Counted from the stretch's first letter, positions 9,600 through 21,894 are shown. The stretch is 31,361 nt of DNA from Sphacelaria rigidula (GCA_964200075.2 CAXNAA020000050.1:1-31361), one strand, 5' to 3'. A program made the numbers and translations. The notes: a model not told the origin generated them from the letters alone.

Positions 9600-11880
9600 G
9601 AGGGTACGGGAGGCGGGCGCACTTCCTGCAGTAACACAAACAAATTGCTTCTATCCTCCTTGAGTAAGGGACAACAGGAATACCAACTTGAACTTCAGAT
9701 CCAAATAGCCTGGTCCCCCCCACCGCCTTTGCTCCCATCGACGAAAGTGTTATTGTACGTTGAAATCGGGGGGAAAATGACGCTGCAATAACACCCGATA
9801 AATTTCCCTACACCCCGCTTCCCCGCCGGTACTAATCCGGCTAACTTAGTATGTAGTTATCTACAAACCCATTGAGACGTCATCGATTATTGTAAACTTC
9901 AGGGAAACCATGCGCCACGTGGAGAAAGTGGGGAAACTGCGACCGACAACACAAAGATGAAGCAATATTTTAGGCGTTCGACAACTACCAACATGCACAG
10001 ACTGGTTCATCATTTACTTGACGTATTCCCAAGCTCTGCGCGGTGATGATGGCGTGTACACATTTTTGAATTGTGTTTCTTGAGCGATGTTGTTCCTGCT
10101 GTTGCTGTCTTGCCCAGGAAGCGCGTGCCGGTTCGCCCGAACTCTTCTCTTCGCTCGAGGCTATACCTCCGGCCATCGGTCTCTTTCCAGCCACCGCACC
10201 CTGCTGCATCCCCCACGCGTACGCCGAGCATTACATGAACGAACGTATACATGCAGAACAACCTTCGGCTTTCAACAGAATGACGTCGTTCTGCCTCGCG
10301 ATTTAATTAGATATTCGGCGGCGGGGTAATACGTTGACCTCTGTGTAGCCGTTCACCCCGGGGGATCAGTTGGTAACCTCGAAACCTGCTGACGGTTAGG
10401 TCGTGGGTTCAAATCTCAGAGCGATGTGGGATTTTTTCTGACACCATGCCAAACAGTGGAGAGCGACCATGTCGTGGGTACACAAAAGTAGACCTAACGG
10501 TCGACGAGAGAAAGGGATTGCTGAACCTCTCTCGCGATAAAAAATCAAGGTAAGCACCGCAGAAGGAAGGTAGGATACTAAAAAGGAATAACAAAGAAAA
10601 AAGAAAAAGTTCCTGTGTTGACCTTCCTTCTGTGTGATCCCGGCTGGTGCGCCCACATATACGGAAAGGTGCAGACTGGCGTCCAGAATAGATGGGACGA
10701 CAACACAACAACACACAACACACTCTGTAACACTCACCGGATCCTCTGTAACACTCAATCAAGCTACCCTTCGTGTTTCTACCAGTTGGTATGACAATAT
10801 ATTGCACGATGATGAAGAAATGCTATGATCAGATTCTTCTCTGATTTTCGGATCGAAAACAATCTTCTGGTTCGCCGTTTTGATCTTAAAGATGGACTAT
10901 GTGTTTAACCGTCCTAAACAAACACGCGTGAAGGTTTCCACTCATGGGAACAATATGCTGTGTTCTTCTTCTTACAACATACAGTGAAGTCACAAAAAAA
11001 TGGCATAGTAACGGAGTCGATCCTTTTTTTTGCCATTGGGCAGCGCTCTCTGTAACTTCGACAGATCGATGTTGTCGGATCACAAAAGTGTACACAGCAC
11101 ATCCTATTCCCATGAAAGGGTAAGGGACTCGGCGCTTGAATGAGATGCCATAGGTAGGGCGTGGGGTTGTGTTAAAGCCAGTTCTTGTATGAATGAGCCA
11201 CTTTAAAACGTCGATATAGGTAGCAAGTGACTTTCGTGTCATTGCTGCAACTAAAAGCGGCTTAAGTCGTATTCGACACACGGGTTCACATTGCTTGGCA
11301 ACAATAATAGTGAATGAAAAGACGCGCAACGAACGCTACCATATTTAAGGAATTCCCTGTTTCATATCTACCCACAGTGTGCCACGTTGACATGCGCATG
11401 TTTCGTTCTCATCTTCAGTGGTTGCGGGAAATTTGCGCAACGCCACCTTGATAAATCAAGGTGGTGAGATCTTTCTTGTGCATGTGTAAAACGACAACAA
11501 ATCCATCAAGAAGTACGCGAAACACGAAAAAGTACGTTTTTTCTTGACAGCCAGGAGCGATCGGTACGAAAGCACATATGACGAGTATCGCATACCCAGA
11601 CCGTTCCCCGACGTCCTTTGTGATGCTTGACTTCACGAGATGACCCCACCATTCAAGGATCTTTCCATTCACCATTCGCTATATGGCCCACAGCTAGCAG
11701 TACACGCCCCACAAACTCCAATCAAAATATTCCGCGCTCCAACCACATCAATGGCAGTATTACTGCACCAGCTATCATCCACTACACGTATAAACCAACC
11801 CTTCTCCAGCGCATCAAAGTTCGTTAAAGTACTGCATTCTGGGTCTTGTCGCCGAAAAGCACAACACGAAAACCACTCTA
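9600..11880. other. Gene-free interval upstream of the cyclin-like gene's 3' end
   Basis: I see no supported gene. Open frames of up to about 147 codons occur on the minus strand (10886-11329) and 132 codons (10409-10807) but have Cys/Ser/Arg-rich, low-quality translations and no family resemblance. A tRNA-like stretch lies at about 10359-10425, and a 13-base motif (CTCTGTAACACTC) occurs twice at about 10722-10757. Confidence 0.5.
10359..10425 (+). other. Degenerate tRNA-like stretch (tRNA relic or SINE head)
   Basis: TCAGTTGGTAA resembles a tRNA D-arm/A box. About 33 bases on, GGGTTCAAATCTC resembles the T-arm/B box, with four of five T-stem pairs. The acceptor stem does not close, and no register gives both a good anticodon stem and a U33. 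It is not a working tRNA gene as read; a tRNA-derived SINE or relic is possible. Confidence 0.25.
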
Positions 11881-11883
11881 CCA

Positions 11884-14800
11884 TCAAGGAATGCACTCCT
11901 CCTTGCGCGTCACGCCATTGCGCTGATCTGCAGCACCGGCCCCGACACCATCACCGCCCCCAGTGCACGTGTCACCAAACAAGGCACCACCGGTTGCGTC
12001 GTTGAGCACTATGGTCTTCCCGGCCGTTCGGGCCACGAAGGCAGGGATCATCCAGGATGACAGAGAAACCGAAGAGTCAGATGTGTCGGCGGCGGGGTAA
12101 TACGTTCCAGTTTTCCCCGCATCGTCGCGTTCACCCGAGTTCTGCACCGGATCGATAGAAGGGATGCCATTTCGTTTTGCTCCACTGCTGCAGGCGATTT
12201 CCTCCTCTTGTTGCCTTGTCCCTGCCGCAATGGGCACTCCGACACTGAAATCGGGCACTTCCATATCTGCCGGCAGTTGCACGCCGCCAGCGATGGTTTC
12301 ATCAACGGCACTCCCCACAAAGGTAGTCGGTGGTCGACCTGGGTATCGTTGGTTGCATTGATCACCCTTCATGGTCTCAGCCTGGGTTTCTGTGATGGCC
12401 GTTTCCCCTGTAACTGCTGCGCGGGCTGTTGCCTCTGAAGTGTCTCCTTCTTCTAATTCCTCCGACATGGTAATATTCGACGTCGCTGCTACGACCCCGG
12501 AGGCGTCGACATCGCTATTCTGACCACAGTCTAAGAACTCAGGGGAACGGGTGGAGGCTGTGACGGTTTTGTCACAGAGAACCGACAGTTCGGTGGCAGT
12601 TGGTTGGAGCTCTTCTTTGCGCCCTTCCCTTTCACTAGTCGACATCACCACAACCGCCATGCCGAGCTGGCAGAAGGAGCAACCGCAATCGTACTCGAGC
12701 GCCATGTGGATTCTGTTGGTCAGGATATCCCACCGTACGAAACGCTCTTCTTCCGCAGAACGTACCACCCCTTGATGTAGAGGGCGACAGCGGACGCTCC
12801 ACTCGTTGATTCTCACCTTTTTGGCCGTGCTCGTTGAAAGTACTTCTTCCGTTCTATCTCTCCTTTTGCGCGAGTATTTCTTGCCATCATCATCGCCCCC
12901 CCACTTCTTTTTGTTATCAACCTCCACTGCCCACTCATCCGCAGACCAAGTATCAGGAGTGGGCGGCGCTATTTCTGCTGCTGTTCGGGAAGGTATGGCG
13001 GGGGACGGAAGCAATAGAGAAGAGGAAATATCCCCATCGTCACTGCTACTTCTGTAGTCATACGCGTGTTCAGCGGCCGCACGGACTACTGCCTCGTAGT
13101 CGAACCATGATGTACTGCTACGGCTGCCGCTGCCGCTATTGCTGTCGTTATGGCTGTTGCTACGGCGGCTGCTGTTGCTGTTGCTGTTGCCACCGCCGCC
13201 GCTGCTGCTGCAATAGCTGTTCTCGCGATCGGTGAGAACTTGGGAGTGTTCGTCAGGGGCACAATCTCGCTGGCTACCAGATCGCGGGTCGGCGTTACGA
13301 AGTGGTGACCACGGTGAGGACAAGCAAGCGTGTGAAGCGGAGGAAGCGTCGCTCTTCGGCATAAACTCTTCTGCAAAGTTGTCCGCTTCTGATTTGCCTC
13401 TTGTTCCGGTTGATGCTATCTTTCCGTTCTCCGCCACTCTTGACGTGTTGAATCTACTGTTGGACGAAGAAGATGAATAGGTCAGGCTGCTCCCTTCGAT
13501 AGAAATACCGTTGCCGGGGGTTCGAGTGCGCATGCTCGTACATACTCCTCGATTTGTCCGGAGGGAAACTGCGTCTTCGCAGGCGTCATGAATACCCACC
13601 GCAGCACTGGTACACGTAGTAGAAGACCCGCCATTAGCAGAGAGGCGAGACATATCTGGAGAAGAAGCCTTCCGCTCAGCAGCTGTGAGTTCAGACTTAT
13701 GATCGTTTGGGGATTGAGGCAAATACATTTCATCGTCATACTCCGGTGTCAGTAGTTCCAGCAATCGTACCTTGAATGCACTACTGGTCGACATTGAATC
13801 AGTGTGCACGCCACTTTCCAAAGAAGTAGTGGCTGTGCTGTCACGAGCTTTGCGGACGTGATCTACCGTCTGGTCAAACACCAATTCTCCAGCAAAAACT
13901 GAGCCAGGTCCACCTGCTGTCCTGCCACTGTTGACAATATCCGCGCCCGCTCCCTTACCCCTTTTTACCTTTAAGGTCCGTCGGGCTACCGTGATTCCTT
14001 GTGCTACAAGCTTCAAGGTCTCTTCATGGTGATCCAAACCCAACACAGAACGCAATTCCATAGGCAGGCATGGCCCCGGGCTACGAGACAAACGCCTGGC
14101 CAATACCACTGCTGTGAGGGCTAGGCCGACCTCGCGTGTGAGCCCACTAGACGAACGGGATTCCTCGCTGCTGGCGCTCCAAGCACGAACCTCTGCATGC
14201 TGCCCCCGCCCATATTCCTTGTCACCCACTCCTACTGTCGCTGCTGGGGTGTTGATTGACGAAGCGGGTGTCATGGTGGCAGTAGTGGTGGCCGGAGAAG
14301 AAGTGGGGGATGGGGCGTGGTGCAGTGGATCTTGATGATGCTGACGTTGACGTCTCGGCGTGATCAACACATGCCCCCGCCGCTCCTCGCCTTCGTCTTC
14401 GCCTTCGTTATCCTGAGGGGGAGACAGAAGGGCGAGGCTGACGGCGAACCACTCCGAACACGCGCGCACGACCGCCGTTTGGTTGGCCATGTCGCAGAAG
14501 AGGTTGTGGAAGGCCACCGCGTTTGCGCGAAATGACGCGGTCAGGGCCGTCCCGAGAGAGTCGGAGAGCGCAATCTCAAGTCCTGGGTTGTTGCACACGC
14601 ATAGAAAATGGAAGTGGATGGTGACGTACGGCAGCATCGCGAGTGATTCGGAGAAACAAATGTAACTTAGCTGCTCGACAACAGGTGTTGAACTTCCGCG
14701 ACAAGAAAGCTGGTGAGCGAGCGCTCCTTCTCGAGAAGTGATTATAGTTCATGGTTTCCAGGTACGGAACGGCAATCCTCTCTGTCGCCAGGCGTACTAG

Positions 14801-15810
14801 ACTATGCCACCGACGATCGAGCTTTCTTTGTTTGGGCGCATGGTAGCACAAATTGTTCACGTTTTAAGTCAAGCGGCTTTCAAGCGAAACGGCGGCCCTT
14901 AGTGGAGTGCATCAACTCGTTGCATCACCGGTCGCACACTCGACTGGATTTCATTCGCAGCGTATTCGAAGTTCAAAAACTACCCTTCTGATACTAACGG
15001 TTCACACTTACCTAGCCTGTAGATCCTAGAAGGTTCTACCCTGGCTCCAAAATCCTGCACCGCCTTCTCATACACGTCATGGTACTTGGATGCAAGGGTG
15101 AGCGTCGTGACCGACAGCAATCGAGCGGATACTCGGCTCACGGGGTCGGTTATACGCTTCGACTTCACCTTCCTTTGCTTCATGTTGCTGCGACGATTCT
15201 TTCTCGCCCCGCTGCCCATACGGAGCCTGCCACTAATGGTACGAGATGCGCTAGTGGCATCGTTGGTAGACCGCGATCGAGGTTGAGCCAGGCCTCGGGG
15301 AGCGCCCAGGCGCAAGTAGTGCAGGGCCAGACTGGCAGCAGAGGTGACGACAAGACTGTCCACATGGATAGTCTCGATGGCGTTTCTCATCCAATGAAGG
15401 ACGTCCGCCGCATCTCGTTCGAAGAAAGGGTTTATAGAGCCAGAGGAAGTAGGCGTAACTGCTATGATTCTCGCGGTACCACTGTTCGCAACTGGGATGG
15501 TTCCCTCTACTGTTATAGGTATCCCTTGCGACGGCAAATCAGCCGGTCCCAGCCGCTGTGTGTTCTCGGCCTGTGGATAATGACGGTGGTACGCCGCAAA
15601 TGAATAGAGGAGGAGCAAACATCCTTGGGTATCGGTGTTAGGAGGACTCATTAAGATGATGTGGGTTCTCAGGTGCACGCCAAGTGCAACAACGAAACGC
15701 TCATAGCCCAAGGCGCTTCGCGATGGCAGTCTTGCACGTAGCTTTTTCGTGAAAACAAGAGCATGCTTGCGTTTTCTTTCATTCAATAACATGCTTGCTT
15801 TTTCTTTCAT
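11884..15810 (-). CDS. Cyclin-like protein with large insertions and Ser-rich tail (2 exons)
   Basis: Exon 1 (15810-15012) ends CTAG before GTAAGT. Its residues 128-170 (FFERDAADVLHWMRNAIE, then VVTSAASLALHYLRL) and 229-266 (RLLSVTTLTLASKYHDVYEK) read like the early and central helices of a cyclin box. Between them lies a basic insertion of about 60 residues including KNRRSN and KQRKVKSKR, a likely nuclear signal. Exon 2 is open from at least 14637 to a stop at 11884. An acceptor CTCGAG at 14735-14730 would keep phase and supply the Glu usual at this point in cyclins; the intron would be 282 bases. In the exon 2 frame, residues 166-222 counted from the Met at 14637 (VGLALTAVVLARRLS, CLPMELRSVLGLDHHEE) resemble the last helices of a C-terminal cyclin fold, after an insertion of about 90 residues. 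The remainder is Ser/Asn/Gly-rich and probably disordered, with a second basic cluster (KYSRKRRDR). Start uncertain: Met at 15810 or 15651. Cyclin identity is by pattern only. Confidence 0.55.
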
Positions 15811-15817
15811 TCAATAA
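15762..15817. repeat. 28-bp tandem duplication at the 5' end of the cyclin-like gene
   Basis: Two copies, 15762-15789 and 15790-15817, differ at one base. The minus-strand ATG at 15810 lies in the distal copy. The unit is not a multiple of three, so the duplication changes the frame around the first possible start; this favours the downstream Met at 15651 as the original start. Confidence 0.85.
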
Positions 15818-17820
15818 CAAGGGTGTGTGCCATGAGGAGTAGGAACGGAACTGTGGGTTGTAGCAACAAGCACCTTGAAGTAGGGACACCACTGTGTATG
15901 CTCGTGTTGCGATCGTGGTGTTAAAGTCGCATCGAGGATTCAATCGAATGAGTCCACTCTCCCGCCCCCCGCCACACAAAAGTAGATCCCCCATGTATCT
16001 GTATGTCTACCTGGAGACACGAGCCCAGAGACCCACATATCTAAATAGATGCACCTGTAGACACGAGCCCAGAGACACCAGGTGTGCGAAGAGAGTGGAG
16101 AGCACAAGGCCACTATTCCCCGCCTCTTCTACATCTTCATCAGGCATGGGTGCGGCAGCTGCCTTCATCTAGCGACAATTGCTGCTGCCACTCCTGGTGC
16201 TGGCGCTGGTGTTGGCGCTGGCGCTGGCGATGACGATGATAATAGCCCCTTCAGCAACGATGGCCTTCTATTGCGCAATGATCTATGCGCGAGAAAGAAA
16301 ACCGCCGGCTGTACTATGCTGCGATCCTGTGCGCAAACTGGCGCGAGATTCACACACGAGGGTAGACGGAAGACGCGAACGAACAACGGTATTGATATGA
16401 TGAACAAGTAAGGAGTCGCTCACGGCGCAACGTAACAGTGAAGAGAGTTCGACGGTCTGTGAAGTAGCGGACAGACAGATCGACAGGGAGACAGAGAGTG
16501 AGACAGAAAGGGGAAGAGACAGACAGACAGACAGACAGACAGGCAGGCAGGCAGGCAGGACAAAACTAACGAATGGAGCTACATATGATACCTGCCAAGT
16601 AAGCAGCAGAGATCGTTGCCCCGTGGCTCACGTACCCCAGTGGAATACTCATCATCACAATATTCTCCTCAGCGAAAGGTCATGATGGTTGGACGAAATG
16701 AGTACCACGTGCCACAAATCCTTTTCTCTCTCCGTGAAATCTCCCCACGCCCATCATTCTATTCCCATCACTGACACTACCTTTCTTTCATTGCATTGCA
16801 TAGGTCGTGGCTCCCCTTTTTGAGCGAATTGACGCTGCGTAAACCGTTGGCCTCCCCCCAAAACTGATCTCCGATCAGCTACTTGTACCTTACTTGGATA
16901 GTCACTACAGCCACAAATACTTGCTGATGATCGGTTGGTGGTGAGTGCTGTTCGTTGCGGACGACTTGCATGTGTGTTCATTTTTGCGGACGCATCTGTT
17001 TGCCTGGCATTTGCCAGAGTGAAAAGAAAACAATAGAATATTGTGAAGCACCTGATATCACTATCATAGAGGGGAAAGTCTGGGCACCTCTATCGCAAAT
17101 GCCGACCCAAGTGTAGCTAGCGTATATCCGCACACCATTGTATAGATTGCAGGGTTCAACTACCCCCACGTACAGCCATGAACACAAGCACAGGGCTTCA
17201 CGGAGAGGCTTTACGTGAAATTTTGAATTTCACCAGGACAAAATTAGTTTCGCGGCCACAAACGTGATCAGACTGGTCTCTCTGTGTGATAACTTGCATA
17301 ACGTCTCGACTATCAGGTCGCACTTACCCACCGGAAGGTTGCGTGGGACTATTGTGGTGTCTGAGGGCGTAGGGTTGAGCTCGGGGGGTCGGAATTAAGT
17401 GGGGTATGACAGTTTTGTACGGAGGCGTTGTGACTGCTCGATTGCACACGTCGATTGAATTCGACCAGGAAGACGACACCGAGTATAGTGCACCTTCACA
17501 CATTCTACATGTGGTGTGTTGTCGTCCCATCTGTTCGTGGTATTGTATTTCAAATGTCATACAATCGGTGAAAAGTACCCATGACAGCGGCCCTCACCAT
17601 CATTGTATATTTTGTTCGAACAACGGGAACCGACTCAAGTTAGATCTAGTATTCATCATTAAAAATATGTTTTTCATCTGTGTCATGATCTTGAGCAATG
17701 CATATAAGGGCCGCTGTACCGACTTGGCGGAAGCGCGCACGAGCATAGCACCACATCTTCTGTCTCCAGCCACAGCCGATAGGTCTCTTCGTCCCTCGTA
17801 CATCGAAATCTAGACGTCAC
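15818..17820. other. Gene-free interval with small repeats
   Basis: The upstream side of the cyclin-like gene lies here and should hold its promoter; I see no clear TATA box. An 18-base motif (GACACGAGCCCAGAGAC plus C or A) occurs twice, near 16016 and 16058. A GCTGGC-rich stretch at about 16190-16240 gives Gly/Ala runs in short frames on both strands with no other support for coding. Confidence 0.45.
16516..16559. repeat. (GACA)n/(GGCA)n microsatellite
   Basis: About six GACA units run into about five GGCA units, with degenerate GACA-like sequence upstream from about 16469. This is a simple tetranucleotide repeat with an internal A-to-G switch. Confidence 0.9.
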
Positions 17821-20593
17821 AAAGATGGTGAGTGTCTTTTGCTCTGATGAAGCAATAGCTTGCCATAGTGCTGCTAGTAGCGTGTTGGGGGTCGGACAGA
17901 TAAATAGTCTGACCAAAATTGCGAACTATTGAAACAAATATCATAGTCCGTTTACTGTTCGCAACACGCTGTACTCCCTTTGCCCTGTCCTATACGGTGC
18001 GTCCAAGTCTGTTGCTCGCCAGCTGTGGATGAGCCGAACCATTTTTGAGCTTGTCGTAATCTCGCTGTCGTGGATGGACAGCAAGTGGCACAGGCATGTG
18101 CGCTATCCCTCAACAGACAACCCCGCAGTTGGGTCAAACAAACCAATTGGATTTGATGAAAATGTGGAAATATGGCTGTCGTTTTTCGGGCGTGTGTGGC
18201 GTGTTTTTGTGGCGTTGTTCGGCCACGCCAGCGTTTACTAAACAGTTATCGGAGTTTCACGTGGTTGGGCCGCCTTCAAGTGTCGAAAGACAGAGCAAAC
18301 AGCTGAATCTACTTACCTACGTGGACGTGTCGCCCCCCTCCCCCCCCGTCCTCCCCCCCCCTCCCCTTACCCCCCGCCACCGTGCCATGGCCTTTCCTAT
18401 CTACCTCCCACTCATCCAGCCATATAGTTTGTTTTCATGGGTTTGGTCTCTATCGTGTTGTCCGGTTTCGAGCTGGCAAACCCGTTGCTTTCATCCTGTT
18501 GTGCACAACCTCCGTTCTTTAGAACTTTCAGTTATGAGTTTTCTACACTGAAGAATATAAAATACAGTTCCGTAGGGTATTGGAGAGAACTTGTCATCTC
18601 GAACCTTTCTACACGTAGTTTCATAAAACGATGAAACATGTCCAGTGGGGAACGGGGATACGTGGTCCATCTCATCACAGTCTGAGACATCGTCAGTGAT
18701 CCATCGGGGTGAATTTTGCGCACGACTTCCCCCCTCTATGGTGAGCCCGTATCCGAATTCGTTCCAGTTCTCTCGTCTATACGTTCGTGTCCTGGGAGCG
18801 ACAGACGAAGCATGCAGGAAAATTTGGCTTCGCCGAACACTTGTTTATTTCAGTATTTCAGTATTTCAGTATTTCCGACGTACTGTACAGACAGTATCTT
18901 GGTGATACCGCACCTATACAGAGTACCAACCTGTGCGGTGAGTTTTACTGTCAACGGGGAAGTACACTACAGGTCATGTTGTCGCTTTTTTACACCTGAG
19001 CAAAGCGAACACCTTCCAACGGTCATCAGCGGACCTCGGCAGTACACGGGTATCCAAATAATACATGTTGACGTAGTACATGTCGACGTGTGCCTGGTTT
19101 TCAATTTGGCGGTCACCTTGGCATTAGGTGGAAGCGAGAAGCCGCGCAGGAACACAAGCAGCTGGAAGTTGTTTTCGCTCCCCCACTTGCGTTTATTCTG
19201 TTCTCAATGTCACAAAACTGTACAAGGATTGGCGCTCGAATAGCCCTGGATGGCTTCTACACTACTACACAGTGTACATACACTGCGTTGTCGTGCCATT
19301 CTTCCGCCCCCGTCAAAGCTGTAAGAACGTGGTCGCACCGAACGTTTTCCCTTTGCGAGGAAGGAAGGGTCTCAGTCAGCCACCTAATTCCGTCCATTTT
19401 TGTGGGGAAACGCGGGTGGCTTCGGGGTGTCAAGTTTTTTCCACGTGGACGACTTGGACACCATAATGGATGACTGTCGGTGGACCTGATCCTTGGCTGA
19501 AGTGCGAAACTGAAATGTACTGCAGTTGGCTGTTGCAGTGTTGCGTGTGCTGTAAGTGCCGAGGCCACAGTACAGTACTCCACTGGTGAAGTGTACTCTT
19601 GGGGGTACAAGACTGTAATACGACGTCGTCGACGTTTTGTACGGCCTTTGTTAGCGACGCGTATGTGCAATCGTGTACAAGAAGCGGGTTTACGTGCACG
19701 ACCTAATATATAGCCCGAGAAGCGGCTGATTCCACCACAAGCTCACGTGCCCCTGCAAGACGGATCACCTTCCCCTGGACCATCGTTTCGTCCACAGTAT
19801 CCACTACTATAATAGAAGTGTATCCAGTTATACTGCATCACGTTGCATTTCACTTACCCGCGTGCACCATCTCTCCCTGTACACAAGCGCGATGCGTCCC
19901 GTGTGGTGATCGTGGTGTGCCACCAATCTCGACCGATAATTCGATAATTCCGCGATCTCAAGGGAGAGCCTGAGCTTACTGCTGTTCCTCCATGTCTTTC
20001 GTTTAGACGTGTACAGAAAACAAAATGACTCTTGCGTGGCGCCGTCATCTCCCCCGCTTACTTCTCTCACGTATGCAAGTTGTGCCGAGCCACAACGAGA
20101 ACACCATGACGTATTTCGTCTGTCAACAAATTAGCGAAAGGGGCCAACGACAAACGATTGGTTGCCCTTCACCTCCGGCAGCAGAGCTGATTCACTCTCA
20201 CTTGAACATTAATTTCCTGCTACGAAGTGAACGTACGATAGCGAACTGCTGTGATTCGAGTGATGAAACCGATACGGTCCTGCGGTGAATATCCTGGATG
20301 CTTCGGGTGGAGAAGGTTGCTGTGGACGCCACGGTTGACGCAGCATGCTAAAGTGTGGTGACCCGCAAAGGCACGCGTCACCTCGAGCATTGAGGAAATT
20401 TTGTTCGGGGACAAATTCAAGAGTTGTACCGCATATACCTTAGAACCATTACGTGTTTCCCCCCCACCTGTTGACATGGAGGAATCTACAGAGCTGTGAT
20501 CACGAGACCAAGACGTCCTACGTGATATATTCGATGAGACATTTGCAGGGGGGAAGGGGGGCGGAGGTCTCCTGCCTTCACTCCTTCCGGGCG

Positions 20594-20779
20594 CTGAGAC
20601 CAACTCTTATGGGAGCGTTTAGAATTTTGTTTTGCAATCATTTCACACAACTTTTTTTAACTTCTTTGCCGTAGGTGTGTATTTTGTGCCCGTTCACCAT
20701 GATGACGGAAAAATGGAAGAACTCCTCTGAAATTGTTGCAAAACGAAATTTCAAATGCTCCCAAAATAGTTGGCCTGAG
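20594..20779. mobile_element. Inverted-repeat (foldback/MITE-like) element
   Basis: The arms 20594-20644 and 20729-20779 are about 51 bases each and roughly 80% identical as inverted copies; both contain GGGAGC followed about 17 bases later by GTTTTGCAA. The similarity seems to continue weakly into the 84-base centre. It encodes no protein. A non-autonomous DNA element is the simplest reading; no target duplication was identified. Confidence 0.6.
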
Positions 20780-20837
20780 TAGAATTTTTTTACTGAAGAT
20801 TGTATCACTTCGTCTGGAACTTCCACGGAATATTGTA

Positions 20838-21238
20838 CATTTCCTCTGTTCCGAAATATAGGCTCTCCCAGAGAAGGAGAGGCATACGTTTGACCCGAAT
20901 GCGAGTTTTTTGGTGTTTTCGTGATGACCCGAAGAACACCCCAAAACCGAGGTCTTTGATCAGTCCACAGTACAACACCACCCATACCCTCGGTGACCAC
21001 AGAGTCCCTGGCCGAAGAGAGGAAGAAACACTGGTTGGAGGCCTTCCCCCTGATTATTCTTAATCGCCTTGGGCCGCTCCTTATAATGGACAAAAATAAA
21101 AAATCTGGAGAAATGTCTTTTTGGAGCTTTCACGTCGTCCTACGCCCCAAGAGAGGGCTAGGCGGAATTTCGCATACTTCCTGAAGCGAGCTTATACTCC
21201 CGATATTTCCGAGAGCCTATATTTCCGAACAGAGGGAG
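20838..21238. mobile_element. Stowaway-like MITE candidate with TA flanks
   Basis: Inverted 23-base blocks lie at 20845-20867 and 21211-21233 with one mismatch (core GAAATATAGGCTCTC). Read inward from the right end on the minus strand the terminus is TACTCCCTCTGTTCGGAAAT. This closely resembles the Stowaway terminal consensus known from plants (CTCCCTCCGTTC, then an AAATAT block), whose target duplication is TA. TA lies at both edges (20836-20837 and 21239-21240). About 400 bases, no coding capacity. The right end also forms its own small palindrome (21194-21201 with 21234-21241). Confidence 0.55.
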
Positions 21239-21894
21239 TATGATTTTGCGTGAACACCTGTCTTCGGATCTTGAGAGGGACTGACAGTCCCCAGTGCTTC
21301 TAGCGCGCGCAATTGTCCAAGGCGTAGGTTTGAGGTCTCAACGCACAGGGAAGGGAACCCCTTGCAAACAATTCTCGGGGTTTCGTGCATTGGGGTTGGG
21401 GTTTGCGCCACTTTTCAATAATGTATTTCCCAAAAAGTATCTGATCTGATGAAGGAGTGATGTTGGACCATTTTTTGTGCGTGTTTCAGACCTTGAGAAA
21501 GCTGCCCAAATCGTAATCTCTTGCGAAGAATAACCTCCAGATGTGATTCTGATGATGACCCCTTGTTCCGAGTGTTCCGCTCTCATCATACCTCACGTGT
21601 GCAAAACGTGTGATGTTGGCGCCTGCGTACGACCCGCAGATATGATACCCCCGTCGATTTTGGAGGATGACAATAGTGTAAGCGTAGCTGGCCGCTAGCC
21701 GACCGTCTAGACTGCTTTATGTTGAATCCGATGGGATTCTAATTTCAGGACCATGCAAACTCCATCCAACTCATTCTCAGCTACTACCGCAACCCTGCAG
21801 CACAGAGCACGAGTGGAGCACAGGGATGGATACGCTGCAGTAGTTGATATGCTTTGTTTATTTTTTGTTGGCGAAAACTTGCGCATCTTCTATC

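Noticed and set aside
5000-10400. LTRs for the gypsy element
   Set aside because: I compared both flanks for direct repeats and found none convincing; a dot plot would be decisive.
12834-13376. Open frames on both strands in the trinucleotide-rich part of the cyclin-like gene (Cys/Arg-rich or Ala/Val/Thr-rich products)
   Set aside because: They are other-frame readings of GCT/GTT-type repeats within the 917-codon frame and have no independent support.
16082-16411. Overlapping frames with Gly/Ala/Asp runs on both strands
   Set aside because: Explained by a GCTGGC/GATGAC-type simple repeat; no splice or domain evidence.
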